A stretch of DNA of 64,000 nt from Pedobacter sp. AK013. GTDB taxonomy: Bacteria > Bacteroidota > Bacteroidia > Sphingobacteriales > Sphingobacteriaceae. Below are positions 1-8,455 of the stretch, one piece after another; position 1 is the first letter of the stretch; each line of letters starts with the position of its first letter. The notes under the pieces were generated by a model. That model saw only the letters and a program-made list of their open reading frames with translations, was not told the DNA's origin and did not search any database. The stretch spans positions 20,185 to 84,184 of the forward strand of contig NZ_JACHCQ010000031.1 of the NCBI RefSeq assembly GCF_014205835.1, in the 5' to 3' direction. A program made the translations under genes and the position numbers.

Positions 1-41
1 AGGGGCTGCAGTCCAGCCATTCTCTTTAATCTTTTTTATTT

Positions 42-107
42 CTGTCATGCTGAGGCACGAAGCATCTTTTTCATCGGTTAGAGATGCTTCGTGCCTCAGC
101 ATGACAG
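42..107. repeat. Perfect 26-bp inverted repeat (REP-like hairpin)
   Basis: Two perfectly complementary 26-base arms (42-67 and 82-107) enclose a 14-base loop. The arms begin CTGTCATGCTGAGGC and are closed by GCCTCAGCATGACAG. The core GTCATGCTGA recurs in other intergenic repeats of this window (16.26, 26.9 and 46.8 kb), so this is one member of a dispersed palindromic family. I see no gene in bases 1-286; a 64-codon frame across the hairpin has no recognisable content. Confidence 0.8.
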
Positions 108-286
108 TACATCCTAGGATAGTGGAAGCACCCCCGATTGTAAGGCATGCCTCCCGATTTTACATTGGAATTAAATTGAAAAGAGAGAAAGTGGAGCTGA
201 AAATTCCAAACGCATATAGCCCTTCATCCCCAAATCAATAAGGATTAAATTTTTAGACAATTAACTTCTCAAATTTTGCCCTCTTT

Positions 287-688
287 TTAATATGGATGTT
301 TATTAAATACAACCTGACTCATTGCACTTTTCTCATACAGCGCAATACAGGCTTTGTTAAAAGCTGGATCAAAGTTTACTTCTCCTGGCCGTAATGTTTT
401 TGGAATATTTCCGTTTTGCATAAAGAAATAAACTTTTGTATTACCGTATTTGGTATGAGGCATCAGATTGCCATAATCTTCCATTTCTTTCCATAGCGAA
501 TCTTTAACTGAAACGATATAGATCCGTTGTACCGGACCAGTATTATTTGCATTTCTATACTTGGCAATTTCTTTAAAACCAGCTTTCATATCCTCAATTC
601 CAGGCTGATCAAAAACATCTTTAAACATGAAAAATATTAATGCTAAAACCCCTGCAACCAGGAAATAAACCAACAATTTTCTATTCAT
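287..688 (-). CDS. Hypothetical membrane-anchored protein, 133 aa
   Basis: No family recognised. Residues 4-22 form one hydrophobic segment right after MNRK, so the protein is probably anchored in the inner membrane with a soluble outer part of about 110 residues. That part contains motifs such as YIVSVKDSLWKEM and KVYFFMQNG but no catalytic signature that I know. The start lies 2 bases after the stop of the upstream lysine aminotransferase gene on the same strand, so the two are probably co-transcribed and translationally coupled. A role linked to lysine catabolism is only a guess from position. Confidence 0.6.
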   Translation of the reverse strand: MNRKLLVYFLVAGVLALIFFMFKDVFDQPGIEDMKAGFKEIAKYRNANNTGPVQRIYIVSVKDSLWKEMEDYGNLMPHTKYGNTKVYFFMQNGNIPKTLRPGEVNFDPAFNKACIALYEKSAMSQVVFNKHPY

Positions 689-690
689 GC

Positions 691-2046
691 CTACAATAAA
701 GGCAATATTTTTTCCATAACCGTCAAGCCTTCGTCAATATGTTTTTGCTCAATGCAAAGCGCCGGGCGAAAACGTATGGTTTTCTCCCCGCAACCCAAAA
801 ACATCACATTGTTTTCTAATCCTTTGCCAATAAATGCGTTGCGCATTTCTTTTGTAGGAAAATCAAAAGAACACAATAAGCCTCTTCCGCGCACATTTGT
901 CATTTGATCAAACCTATGCGATAGATTTTCTAGTTGATCTCTTAAGTAAGCACCCACTTTTTCAGCATTCCCACAAAGCTGATCTTCTTCTACAATTTGT
1001 AAAATCTGTGTAGACCGAACCATGTCAACCAAATTGCCTCCCCAAGTTGAGTTAATCCGGCTTGGTACTTTAAATACATTGGTTTCAATTTCGTCTACTT
1101 TATTGCCAACAAGGATACCACAAACCTGCATTTTTTTACCAAAGGCGATAATGTCTGGTCGGGCCCTTTCACTAAAATGCTGGTGGCACCAAAATTTGCC
1201 GGTTAAACCCACGCCTGTTTGTACTTCATCATAAATCAAAAAGGCATCGTTTTCATCTGCTAAAGCCTTGAGTTGAATCAAAAACTCTTCGCGCAGGTGG
1301 TTATCTCCACCTTCTGATTGGATCGGCTCCACAATTATCGCACAGATATCGTCTTTATTATCAGCAAAGGCTTTTTTGATCTGGGCTAAAGTTATATCCT
1401 CGGTTTGAATGGCATGACTTAAATTATTTCCTGAAAGTGGAAATTTAACTTCTGGAACAGCCACCCTTGGCCAATCGAACTTGGCAAACCACTTTGTTTT
1501 GTCGGGCAGCGTATTGGTTAAACTTAAAGTATAACCTGTTCTGCCATGAAAAGCCCTTTCGAAGTGTAAAACCTTAAAGCCTTTTTCTTCAGTATATCCT
1601 TTTGCAAAGTTTTTCTGCACTTTCCAGTCCATGGCAACCTTAATCGCGTTTTCTACTGCTAAGGCCCCACCAGCAATAAAAAAGGCATGTGGCAGGTAAT
1701 CAGGAATACCAACTTTAGAAAATGTTTCAACAAACTGTGCATACTGTTGGGTGTAAACATCAGAGTTCGATGGATTAGCTAATGCAGCGAGGAGAAGATT
1801 TTTTTTAAACGCTTCATCGTTGATCATTTTAGGGTGGTTATAACCTAAAGGCACGGAAGCAAAACAAGTGAAAAAATCGAGTAAAGTTCTGTTGTGTTTA
1901 GCATCATAAATGTAAGCGCCATGACTTTTTTCCATATCATAAGTCAGGTCGAAACCATCGGCCAAAATGTGTTTACTTAACGATTCGTTAACGCGATCTG
2001 CAGGTACTGTTAGTTGATACATAAACTTGGATTTGGTATATTCCAA
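691..2046 (-). CDS. lat: L-lysine 6-aminotransferase
   Basis: A fold-type I, class III PLP aminotransferase of 451 residues. It is expected to move the epsilon-amino group of L-lysine to 2-oxoglutarate, giving 2-aminoadipate semialdehyde (spontaneously piperideine-6-carboxylate) and glutamate. Family marks are the substrate-site stretch DFFTCFASVPLGYNHPKM (58-75), the cofactor-phosphate region FIAGGALAVENAIK (123-136), the PLP aspartate in LIYDEVQTG (270-278) and the Schiff-base lysine in FGKKMQVCG (Lys304 or 305). The FGKK-QVCG context is characteristic of LAT rather than ornithine aminotransferase. An alternative start is Met9. It leads a two-gene unit with the small membrane protein downstream. 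Confidence 0.88.
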   Translation of the reverse strand: MEYTKSKFMYQLTVPADRVNESLSKHILADGFDLTYDMEKSHGAYIYDAKHNRTLLDFFTCFASVPLGYNHPKMINDEAFKKNLLLAALANPSNSDVYTQQYAQFVETFSKVGIPDYLPHAFFIAGGALAVENAIKVAMDWKVQKNFAKGYTEEKGFKVLHFERAFHGRTGYTLSLTNTLPDKTKWFAKFDWPRVAVPEVKFPLSGNNLSHAIQTEDITLAQIKKAFADNKDDICAIIVEPIQSEGGDNHLREEFLIQLKALADENDAFLIYDEVQTGVGLTGKFWCHQHFSERARPDIIAFGKKMQVCGILVGNKVDEIETNVFKVPSRINSTWGGNLVDMVRSTQILQIVEEDQLCGNAEKVGAYLRDQLENLSHRFDQMTNVRGRGLLCSFDFPTKEMRNAFIGKGLENNVMFLGCGEKTIRFRPALCIEQKHIDEGLTVMEKILPLL

Positions 2047-2114
2047 ATTTAGTTAAATGCGCCTAAAATCAAAATTTAAGCACTTTTTGTACCCATGCAT
2101 CAAAAAATAGGTTT

Positions 2115-2181
2115 AAACTGTTTAAAGTATGATTATAGACAAAATCGGGTTTTGGACTTCACAGATGTGGAAAACTTTTTT
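2115..2181. repeat. Direct repeat copy 1 upstream of chorismate mutase
   Basis: This 67-bp stretch is matched about 80-85% by 2860-2926 in the same orientation. Shared blocks are AAACTGT, TAGACAAAA, TTTTGGACTT and TGGAAAACTTTTTT. The two copies flank the chorismate mutase gene. The rest of the 2047-2417 gap shows only a weak 66-codon frame that I do not believe. Confidence 0.7.
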
Positions 2182-2417
2182 ACCTGTGCTCTTTATTAAA
2201 GTGCCTTATTTTGATAAAATGAGTGTGCCAAATGCTTTAATTTTCCATTCAATACCAGGAACAGTTTCTGTTGCATATTTGGCAGATGTATTTTCAGCAA
2301 AAGTGATTATCCATTTTTTGCGACGATAAAAAAACTCACAGCTTGTACTATGCCAATTTCATTACTGGCAATAATGCTCAAACATGTCCGTTTTTATAAA
2401 TTGAACCTCTTTTAGAT

Positions 2418-2783
2418 ATGAAAAAAAATACTATTTTAATGCTGATTATGATCGTTGCTGCATGTGGCTCAGCTAGAGCACAAGCAGTAGCTGCTAAACC
2501 TCTTACGGTCTTAGAAGTCAACAGAAAGAGGATTGACTCCTTGGATAGTAAAATTATTGAAACGATAGCACTTAGGGAAAAACTCGCTAAGGAGATCGGA
2601 GAATATAAGGCTAAGAATAAAATACCTGCGCTACAAACGGCTCGCTTTCAGGAGGTCCTGAATAATGCTGTTAAGGATGGGGTGCAGCAGGGTTTATCTG
2701 AGGAATTTATTACCGAGCTCATGAATGCGATCCACCGTGAAAGTCTTAGGATCGAAAGCAAAGCCGCACATAATTCAAATTAA
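2418..2783 (+). CDS. Secreted chorismate mutase type II (AroQ fold)
   Basis: A 121-residue protein: an N-terminal signal peptide (about 1-21, ending ARAQA) followed by a ~95-residue all-helical AroQ domain that should convert chorismate to prephenate. The pattern NRKRIDSLDSKIIETIALRE (36-55) fits helix 1 with its active-site arginines, followed by LAKEIGEYKAKNKI and then a C-terminal helix with FITELMNAIHRES. Cytosolic AroQ proteins lack a leader, so this is an exported form. The gene stands alone between direct repeats, has its own terminator, and has no aromatic-biosynthesis neighbour. A lipoprotein is possible (MIVAACGSA contains a Cys at 16), though the sequence after the Cys continues like a leader. 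Confidence 0.78.
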   Translation: MKKNTILMLIMIVAACGSARAQAVAAKPLTVLEVNRKRIDSLDSKIIETIALREKLAKEIGEYKAKNKIPALQTARFQEVLNNAVKDGVQQGLSEEFITELMNAIHRESLRIESKAAHNSN

Positions 2784-2807
2784 TTTTTCAAACCAAAAAT
2801 TAAGTAA

Positions 2808-2846
2808 AAAAAGCCACACCTAAACATATTTTAAATGTGGCTTTTT
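2808..2846 (+). terminator. Rho-independent terminator after chorismate mutase
   Basis: Arms AAAAAGCCACA (2808-2818) and TGTGGCTTTTT (2836-2846) pair perfectly and end in a T run, 25 bases after the stop codon. The A-rich left side would also work in the other direction. Confidence 0.75.
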
Positions 2847-2859
2847 GTTATTTCGAACA

Positions 2860-2926
2860 AAACTGTCTAAAATATGGATGTAGACAAAACCAGCTTTTGG
2901 ACTTTACAGATTGGAAAACTTTTTTT
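2860..2926. repeat. Direct repeat copy 2 downstream of chorismate mutase
   Basis: Second copy of the 67-bp direct repeat at 2115-2181. It ends at the stop codon of the convergent OYE gene. Together the copies bracket about 680 bp holding only the chorismate mutase gene and its terminator. Confidence 0.7.
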
Positions 2927-3999
2927 TAAAGATAATCTATATAACCCTGGTCTCCTCCATGATAAAAAGTAGATTCATCCCAATCTGTTAATGGTAAATC
3001 ATGATATATCCGTTCTGCCAAATCAGGATTTGAAATAAATAACCTGCCGAAAGCTACCAAATCCACAAGTTCAGTTCGTAATATTTCTTCAGCCGTTTTT
3101 ACCGTGAAACCACCTGCCATTATAATCAGGTTTTTGAACCGCCTACGGGCATCCTGCAAAAAATCCAGGGGAATAGATTGTGCTCCATTGATAACTTCGC
3201 TGGAAAAGTGCACATAAAGAATATTTATTTTCTGCAATTCATCCAGAATATATTGGTGTGTTGCAAGTTCCTCTGGGTACGGTTTCAAATCGTACAAGGC
3301 ACGAAATGGTGAAAGCCTGACCCCTGTTTTATCTTTACCAATTGCATCAGCCACCCCATGGACAATCTCCAACAAAAATCTGCTTCTGTTTTCAATACTT
3401 CCGCCATAATGGTCTGTCCTGAGGTTGCTATGCGGGTTAATAAACTGGTCGATCAGAAAGCCATGTGCGCCATGTATCTCCACTCCGTCGAAACCTGCAT
3501 TTATGGCATTTATGGCAGCTTGTTTAAAAATGTTAACCCAAATAGGTATTTCAGGTGTTTTAATGGCAATTGGTATGGCCATGGGCTGATATGTGCCATC
3601 TGGCAGGTGAATAGTCTCTTGCACGCCTATTGCCGAAGGAGCGATCAAAGATTCCCCATTTTGAATAGATGGATGGCCTACACGCCCGCCATGAACTAAC
3701 TGCACAAAAATTTTTCCACCTTTTGCATGAACGGCATCCGTAATTTTTTTCCAGACTTGTATCTGCTTATCATTATAAATTGCAGGCGTATTTAATACTT
3801 CGCCTCCGTTGGATGCAACCAGGGTATTATCTGTAATCAATAACCCCGCACTAGCCCTTTGTGCATAATAGGTTATCATGGATTCTCCAGGTATACCGTC
3901 AAGACTTGCCCTCCGCCTATTCATCGGTGCCATTATTATTTTATTGCGGAGTGGGAGGGATTGATGAAGAAACGGTGCTAATAATTTTTTCTGTTCCAT
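2926..3999 (-). CDS. Old Yellow Enzyme family NADH:flavin oxidoreductase / alkene reductase
   Basis: A 357-residue FMN-dependent TIM-barrel ene-reductase, likely reducing activated C=C bonds of enals, enones or electrophilic xenobiotics with NAD(P)H. Seen: the start PLRNKIIMAPMNRRRA with FMN contacts, FVQLVHGGRVGHP near 100, the substrate-anion-binding pair in VEIHGAHGFLIDQF near 175, the family stretch RTDHYGGSIENRSRF, and the phosphate site VAFGRLFISNPDL near 320. The length is normal for the family. It is divergent from an AraC-type gene with an 82-base gap, the usual layout of an enzyme and its own regulator. The natural substrate cannot be read from sequence. Confidence 0.88.
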   Translation of the reverse strand: MEQKKLLAPFLHQSLPLRNKIIMAPMNRRRASLDGIPGESMITYYAQRASAGLLITDNTLVASNGGEVLNTPAIYNDKQIQVWKKITDAVHAKGGKIFVQLVHGGRVGHPSIQNGESLIAPSAIGVQETIHLPDGTYQPMAIPIAIKTPEIPIWVNIFKQAAINAINAGFDGVEIHGAHGFLIDQFINPHSNLRTDHYGGSIENRSRFLLEIVHGVADAIGKDKTGVRLSPFRALYDLKPYPEELATHQYILDELQKINILYVHFSSEVINGAQSIPLDFLQDARRRFKNLIIMAGGFTVKTAEEILRTELVDLVAFGRLFISNPDLAERIYHDLPLTDWDESTFYHGGDQGYIDYL

Positions 4000-4081
4000 T
4001 ATTTTTTTCTTACAAATCTAAATCCATATACACTTTCTCAACAGGAACAAAAGTTGGTTTTCTTTGTATATTTAGCGGTTA

Positions 4082-4954
4082 ATGAAAAGCAAGCATTTAT
4101 ACCAACCTTTTGAATTGCATGTTTCGGATATGGAGCATTGGCAAGAGCGCCCGCTGGTTTATCAATTTTTTGAAATTGTCCAAATCATCGAAGGCGAAGG
4201 CAAACGTATTGTCAATGAAAACAAATTTTCGTACCATACAGGTAGTATCTTTTTGTTCACACCCTTAGATTGCAGGGGCTTTGAAAGTCGTACCCCCACA
4301 CGGTTCTGTTCGATCCGCTTTTCGGAAGTCTTCCTCGAAAAATATAAAAACAAACAGGAAAAAGAGCAAATTGTAAAATGGCTGAAACAGCTTGAGAATA
4401 TTTTTACACATCATAACCGTTTTAAGGCATTGTTGATCAGAGATGATAAAGATTGTGATATGGTTTCTATGTTGATTAAAAACATGACTGAAGAATACCA
4501 TAAGAAACCTTCTTATTACGAAGAAAACTTACAACATTTTGTTACACTCATTTTAAATATTTTATCGCGAAATGTACTTCCTGAACCGGCGATAACTAGC
4601 CATATCAAGTTTGAAGAACCATTAATTAACAAAATGCTGGTGCATATTCATCAACACATTCATTGCCCGAAAAAATTAAAAATAAAATACCTGGCTGAGC
4701 AATTTCACCTGTCTGCAAGCTACATTGGCGAATATTTTAAGAAACTAACAGGCGACAGCCTGCATTGCTATATTACGCAATACAAAATGAATTTGATCGA
4801 GCAACGATTAATTCATAGCGAACACACCATTGAACAGATAGCAGATGAGCTGGGTTTTTCGGATACGAGTCATTTAAGCAGACAATTTAAAAAAGAAAAA
4901 GGATTGACCCCTGCAGGTTTTAGAAAAAGAAATATTGTTGAGTCCATCGCTTGA
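4082..4954 (+). CDS. AraC-family transcriptional regulator
   Basis: 290 residues. The N-terminal ~150 residues look like the cupin-type sensor domain of AraC regulators (VYQFFEIVQIIEGEGKRIV and a GSIFLFTP turn). The C-terminal ~100 residues hold two helix-turn-helix units: KIKYLAEQFHLSASYIGEYF and the signature IEQIADELGFSDTSHLSRQF followed by KKEKGLTPAGFRK. It is divergent from the OYE reductase, so it most likely activates that gene in response to an electrophile or related ligand (inference from layout). The ATG follows TATATTTAGCGGTTA, with the -7-like TATATTTA about 15 bases upstream. Confidence 0.87.
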   Translation: MKSKHLYQPFELHVSDMEHWQERPLVYQFFEIVQIIEGEGKRIVNENKFSYHTGSIFLFTPLDCRGFESRTPTRFCSIRFSEVFLEKYKNKQEKEQIVKWLKQLENIFTHHNRFKALLIRDDKDCDMVSMLIKNMTEEYHKKPSYYEENLQHFVTLILNILSRNVLPEPAITSHIKFEEPLINKMLVHIHQHIHCPKKLKIKYLAEQFHLSASYIGEYFKKLTGDSLHCYITQYKMNLIEQRLIHSEHTIEQIADELGFSDTSHLSRQFKKEKGLTPAGFRKRNIVESIA

Positions 4955-5105
4955 TTAAAAGTTAAATTATGGATGTTATCCCTAGCGGTTTAGTAAGGCA
5001 ATTTTGTGATACAGGGATTAATCGTGAAAAAAGGTAGGATAGCCCACACGGTTCATATACACGTGATTTATATCCTAAGCCCAAGACAGGAATTTCTATC
5101 TTAAA

Positions 5106-5140
5106 ACCTTCCCGATATTTAATTTAAATATCGGGAAGGT
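5106..5140. terminator. Bidirectional terminator between convergent genes
   Basis: Perfect 15-base arms ACCTTCCCGATATTT and AAATATCGGGAAGGT around a 5-base loop. It sits between the AraC gene (+) and the ricin-domain gene (-), so it can stop both. Confidence 0.75.
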
Positions 5141-5167
5141 CTTATCTAAAGAGCATTTGCCGTTGCG

Positions 5168-6244
5168 CTACATCCCGTCTGATCGCATTGCAAAAACTAA
5201 TTTTACATGTCTGAAGGCATTTGCTTCGCTCCATTCATTATCATAGTTTAAGCCATAAGGCCAAAAATGACCTCCTCCTGTATGTATTGCGGCACTTTGA
5301 CCATCAAAAATCTTAATGAGGGCTACTGTATTGGCTCCCAGGAAGTCGCCTGTAGTAGTATTTGACGCCCATCCACCACTTATACCAACCCCATAGGTAT
5401 GTGCAATTTCGTGCATTGCCGTACGCACAGCCTGGTAACTGGTGTTTGCACCAAAACGTATATTACCATTCGTACTTCCATCAGCTGTGGGCACACCTGT
5501 GTTATATTCTACCGTGAGCGTGCGCGATGGCCAGTTAGCACCTGCGTTATACCTCGCACAGGCATCGTTCATGGCATTAGTAATGCGTGTAACCACATCG
5601 GCAGGTACTCCTGTGCTGGTAAGTACCCAACCCAATTGACCATTAGCGTTAACGGTTAGTAAAGACCATTGTTGGCTTTCGTCACCCGAGTAACTCCATT
5701 GTTCAACATTGGCGCCATTATCTATAGATTGATTGGCCACATTAAGGTCTTTGCCGCTGTTTCTGTTTATAATACGATAATAACCGTTCCCAAGTGATGT
5801 AAATTGCCACTGCTGATTTGTTGCTCCGGTGTAGGTAGATATATTTACGTTAGCTCCATCGGCTGTACCTGCCTGGTCTACCTGAAGCCCTTTCGCGCTA
5901 TGTACACCAATAATCGAATAGTAACCACCAGAAAGCAGCGTTAAGGTCCATCTTTGATTTGTTCCGCCATTGCTGGCATATTGGGAAACATTTGCACCGT
6001 CTGCAGTCTGAAATCCGCCAACATCAAGAACTTTCCCGCTTTTGTGGTTCACGATGTAGAATGTACCGTTCCCGACAGATAAAGGGGTTTCGTTAGGCGG
6101 TATTGCACTTAATTTTACTTTTATGGAAAGGTCTTTGGTTGCATCTGGGTCAGGGAGATCGCTTTTTCTGCAACTGCCGGCAAGTAAAATCAGTCCGAGC
6201 ATAAAGATGCTGATTAGGCCTGAAGTAAAGGATTTTGTTTTCAT
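5168..6244 (-). CDS. Lipoprotein with ricin-type lectin domain and HExxH peptidase-like domain
   Basis: 358 residues from the internal ATG at 6244, chosen because MKTKSFTSGLISIFM..LLAGSC is a clean lipoprotein leader with lipobox Cys25; the longer frame adds 22 unlikely residues. Residues ~47-190 are a beta-trefoil ricin B lectin with three repeats, each ending in a QxW motif (NQRWTL, NQQWQF, SQQWSL), so it should bind sugar. Residues ~210-358 contain MHEIAHTYGVG with His278, Glu279 and His282, a zinc-metallopeptidase motif, and a later HTGGGHFWPYG. I infer a surface enzyme targeted to glycan-bearing substrates. The exact peptidase family is not certain, and a third zinc ligand is not obvious. 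Confidence 0.72.
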   Translation of the reverse strand: MKTKSFTSGLISIFMLGLILLAGSCRKSDLPDPDATKDLSIKVKLSAIPPNETPLSVGNGTFYIVNHKSGKVLDVGGFQTADGANVSQYASNGGTNQRWTLTLLSGGYYSIIGVHSAKGLQVDQAGTADGANVNISTYTGATNQQWQFTSLGNGYYRIINRNSGKDLNVANQSIDNGANVEQWSYSGDESQQWSLLTVNANGQLGWVLTSTGVPADVVTRITNAMNDACARYNAGANWPSRTLTVEYNTGVPTADGSTNGNIRFGANTSYQAVRTAMHEIAHTYGVGISGGWASNTTTGDFLGANTVALIKIFDGQSAAIHTGGGHFWPYGLNYDNEWSEANAFRHVKLVFAMRSDGM

Positions 6245-7025
6245 AAAGATTAGGTTAGGATGAATGAACACGCATATATAAATGTTCGTTTGGTTATTTA
6301 AAGAGGACATATGCTACCCATTTATATGGGCCACTCTTTTTTTAGTTTGAAATGTATAGGTTAAAGTGGTCTTAAATTAAAAAACAGATTTTCAGCGATA
6401 TAAGGCTGATAAGCCTGTTTTGGTGGTTAGACAGTTAATGAAATTTTGTTATGAAGAAATTGAAGTAATCACTGAGCGTTTAGTGAGCTATAAGCAAGTT
6501 CACTAAACTTGATTGAATGGTTAATTAGCATATGGCTTTTGGCGAAGCTTGATACTCTGTTGATCTTCAATGGGAGAAGAGTTTCTAAATACGAGGGTGA
6601 TTTGGCGTTTTGCAGCATAATTTAGTTTTTCATGATCGGTTAAACGGTTTGTTATCTCGAAGAACTGGTTATAGCATTTTAATGCTTACAACCATCAATT
6701 ATCTTGATGGTGAATACAGGATAATCAGGAACTATCATATTTTATACTTGGTTAAAACAAATTAAGCATAAAAAAAGTGCTGGTAGTGAGGGGTAATCTA
6801 ATAAAAATGAGGGGGTAAACTCTTTTTATTTTTGCGATTATAGCCTTATCTTAAGTTTTTATATAAAGTATAGTTTTTATAAGCGTAAGAAATACGTTTA
6901 TTTTTTATTCAATAAATAAAAAAACAAAGAAAACAGAAGTGGTTTATGCCAATTTTTGGCCATTATCTGTCGCTTTAATTGATGTTTCCGGAATCTGGCG
7001 CTGCCGAAGAAGCGGCCGGTATAAA
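6245..7025. other. Gene-free AT-rich stretch with several small hairpins
   Basis: About 780 bases without a credible gene. Structures seen: a 9-bp stem GTTTAGTGA/TCACTAAAC at 6478-6508, AGCATT/AATGCT at 6673-6686 and ACCATCAA/TTGATGGT at 6691-6711. The stretch must hold the promoter of the ricin-lectin gene at its left end. The closely spaced stems could belong to an unannotated RNA, but I have no family match. Confidence 0.35.
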
Positions 7026-7053
7026 AAATGATACCTTTAAAGGGTATCATTTT
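7026..7053 (-). terminator. Terminator after the 121-aa protein gene
   Basis: Arms AAATGATACC (7026-7035) and GGTATCATTT (7043-7052) form a hairpin. On the minus strand it is followed by a T-rich tract and lies about 25 bases past the stop of the gene ending at 7078. Confidence 0.65.
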
Positions 7054-7077
7054 CTAGTTATTACAAAGTCAGTCGAT

Positions 7078-7443
7078 TTATTTTTTATTAGCTTGAAGCT
7101 GCGTTGCTAACAATACACCTCCAAGGGCAGCAGTCAGAAAAAAACCTTCAAAAATCCGTAAACGCTTTTTTTCTTTAAAACCGCGATAAAAAGTATAAGC
7201 AGCTATAATACCTAAACCCACATATTCTATATCTCTTTGTACTCTCTTTGATGAATCTTTGGGATTGATCAAAGCAATCTTCAATAACGTTTCAATTAAA
7301 CTGATATTTTTAGAAACGCCTCTTCTAATCTGTGCTTTACTTGCCGAAGCACCAAATTTTTTTGCCACTGTTTGTAGCCCGCTAGTGGTAATCTCGTTGA
7401 TTAAATGTGTTTGAGTATCTTTTTTTTCCATATCGCTTTTCAT
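7078..7443 (-). CDS. Hypothetical protein, 121 aa, C-terminal membrane segments
   Basis: No family recognised. The N-terminal half is polar and helical (HLINEITTSGLQTVAKKFGA). The C-terminal part has two hydrophobic stretches, YVGLGIIAAYTFYRGF (near 74-90) and FEGFFLTAALGGVLLATQL (near 99-117), separated by basic KEKKRLRI. This suggests a small inner-membrane protein with a hairpin anchor. Met5 is an alternative start. It is a monocistronic gene with its own terminator. Confidence 0.55.
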   Translation of the reverse strand: MKSDMEKKDTQTHLINEITTSGLQTVAKKFGASASKAQIRRGVSKNISLIETLLKIALINPKDSSKRVQRDIEYVGLGIIAAYTFYRGFKEKKRLRIFEGFFLTAALGGVLLATQLQANKK

Positions 7444-7604
7444 AAGTCCTATTATTTCAACGCCACTTATGGCATATAGTTTTGACTAATTTGAAAAAAG
7501 CGGAATATGGATCAGATTCTATAAGTCTGCTTCTTCAATCAGATAATCCTTAATTCCTACTTCGATATGGTGACCAATTAATTTTTTTCTGTCTATTTTT
7601 AATA

Positions 7605-8357
7605 TCAGAACGCCGAACGTCTTCCTCCGCCATCAACAACCGAAACAGTTCCAGTTACATATTTGGCACGTGGCGAAACGAGGAAGACAGCCATGTTTGC
7701 CATATCCTGCACTTCACCAAAATCTTGCAGCGGTATTTCGCTTTCTGCATATTTCCGACGCTCATCACCAGGAAAATAGGGCCGGATGTTTTCGGTATCG
7801 ATCAGTCCAGGTTGCAAACAGTTCACCCTAATTCCATATTTACCCAACTCGCCAGCAAGTTGTTTAGACCACATTGCAACAGCAGCCTTGGCAACAGCAG
7901 AAACATTCAACGATCGTAATTCATAAGTACTGGTTAAATTGAGTATTGTACCCTGCTTTCGGCTTATAAAATGCGGTAACAACGCTTGCGTGAGTAGTCT
8001 GGGGCGCTCAAAATCTAAGGCCATCGACCTAGTCCAGGGTTCTTCGGGCCCTGTGGCACCTACGGGCTGACTTTGCCCCGCATTATTAATGAGGATGTCA
8101 ATATGGCCAAGTGCAGCTAAAGCCGCAGTGGCAATTTTTTGTGGTGCGTCAGGTGTTAGTAAATCCTGTGTAAAAACAACAGGCGTAGGGCTTCCTTCGG
8201 CAACGATCTCGTTGAAAAGGCTATCTAATGATTTTTGGTTGCGGCCCGTTATAAAAACTTTTACACCTTCTTTTGCCAGTTCTTTTGCTATTGCTCTACC
8301 AATTCCTTTAGAGGCCCCGGTTACCACTGCAGTTTTTCCGGTTAAATATAAGTCCAT
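7605..8357 (-). CDS. SDR family oxidoreductase
   Basis: A 250-residue classical short-chain dehydrogenase/reductase. Seen: the Rossmann glycine motif TGASKGIGRAIAKEL (14-28), NNAG in ILINNAGQSQP, and the C-terminal VTGTVSVVDGGG typical of the family. The usual catalytic YxxxK segment is altered: the frame reads NLTSTYELRSLNVSAVAKAAVAM, so the Tyr is replaced by a serine-like position (NVSAVAK) although the Lys remains. That may lower or change activity. It diverges from an HxlR regulator 98 bases away, which suggests induction by a reactive compound. The substrate is unknown. Confidence 0.82.
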   Translation of the reverse strand: MDLYLTGKTAVVTGASKGIGRAIAKELAKEGVKVFITGRNQKSLDSLFNEIVAEGSPTPVVFTQDLLTPDAPQKIATAALAALGHIDILINNAGQSQPVGATGPEEPWTRSMALDFERPRLLTQALLPHFISRKQGTILNLTSTYELRSLNVSAVAKAAVAMWSKQLAGELGKYGIRVNCLQPGLIDTENIRPYFPGDERRKYAESEIPLQDFGEVQDMANMAVFLVSPRAKYVTGTVSVVDGGGRRSAF

Positions 8358-8426
8358 ATTTTCTTGTGATTAAATTGACCTTGCAATAATAACCCTTACC
8401 ATGTATTTTTATAGCATGCACTACCA

Positions 8427-8450
8427 TTTGTGTGGTACAAACAAATTTGT
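8427..8450. promoter_or_regulatory. Candidate operator in the SDR/HxlR intergenic region
   Basis: Two overlapping inverted repeats: TTTGT-N5-ACAAA (8427-8441) and the perfect 10-mer ACAAATTTGT (8441-8450), ending 5 bases before the HxlR start codon. The position fits autoregulation by a dimeric winged-helix repressor. This is inference from symmetry only. Confidence 0.35.
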
Positions 8451-8455
8451 AAGTA

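Noticed and set aside
47..241. 64-codon plus-strand frame near the window start
   Set aside because: It reads straight through the 26-bp perfect inverted repeat and shows no protein-like features.
2129..2329. 66-codon plus-strand frame before chorismate mutase
   Set aside because: It lies over direct repeat copy 1, has no recognisable motif or leader and is not supported by a promoter or spacing.
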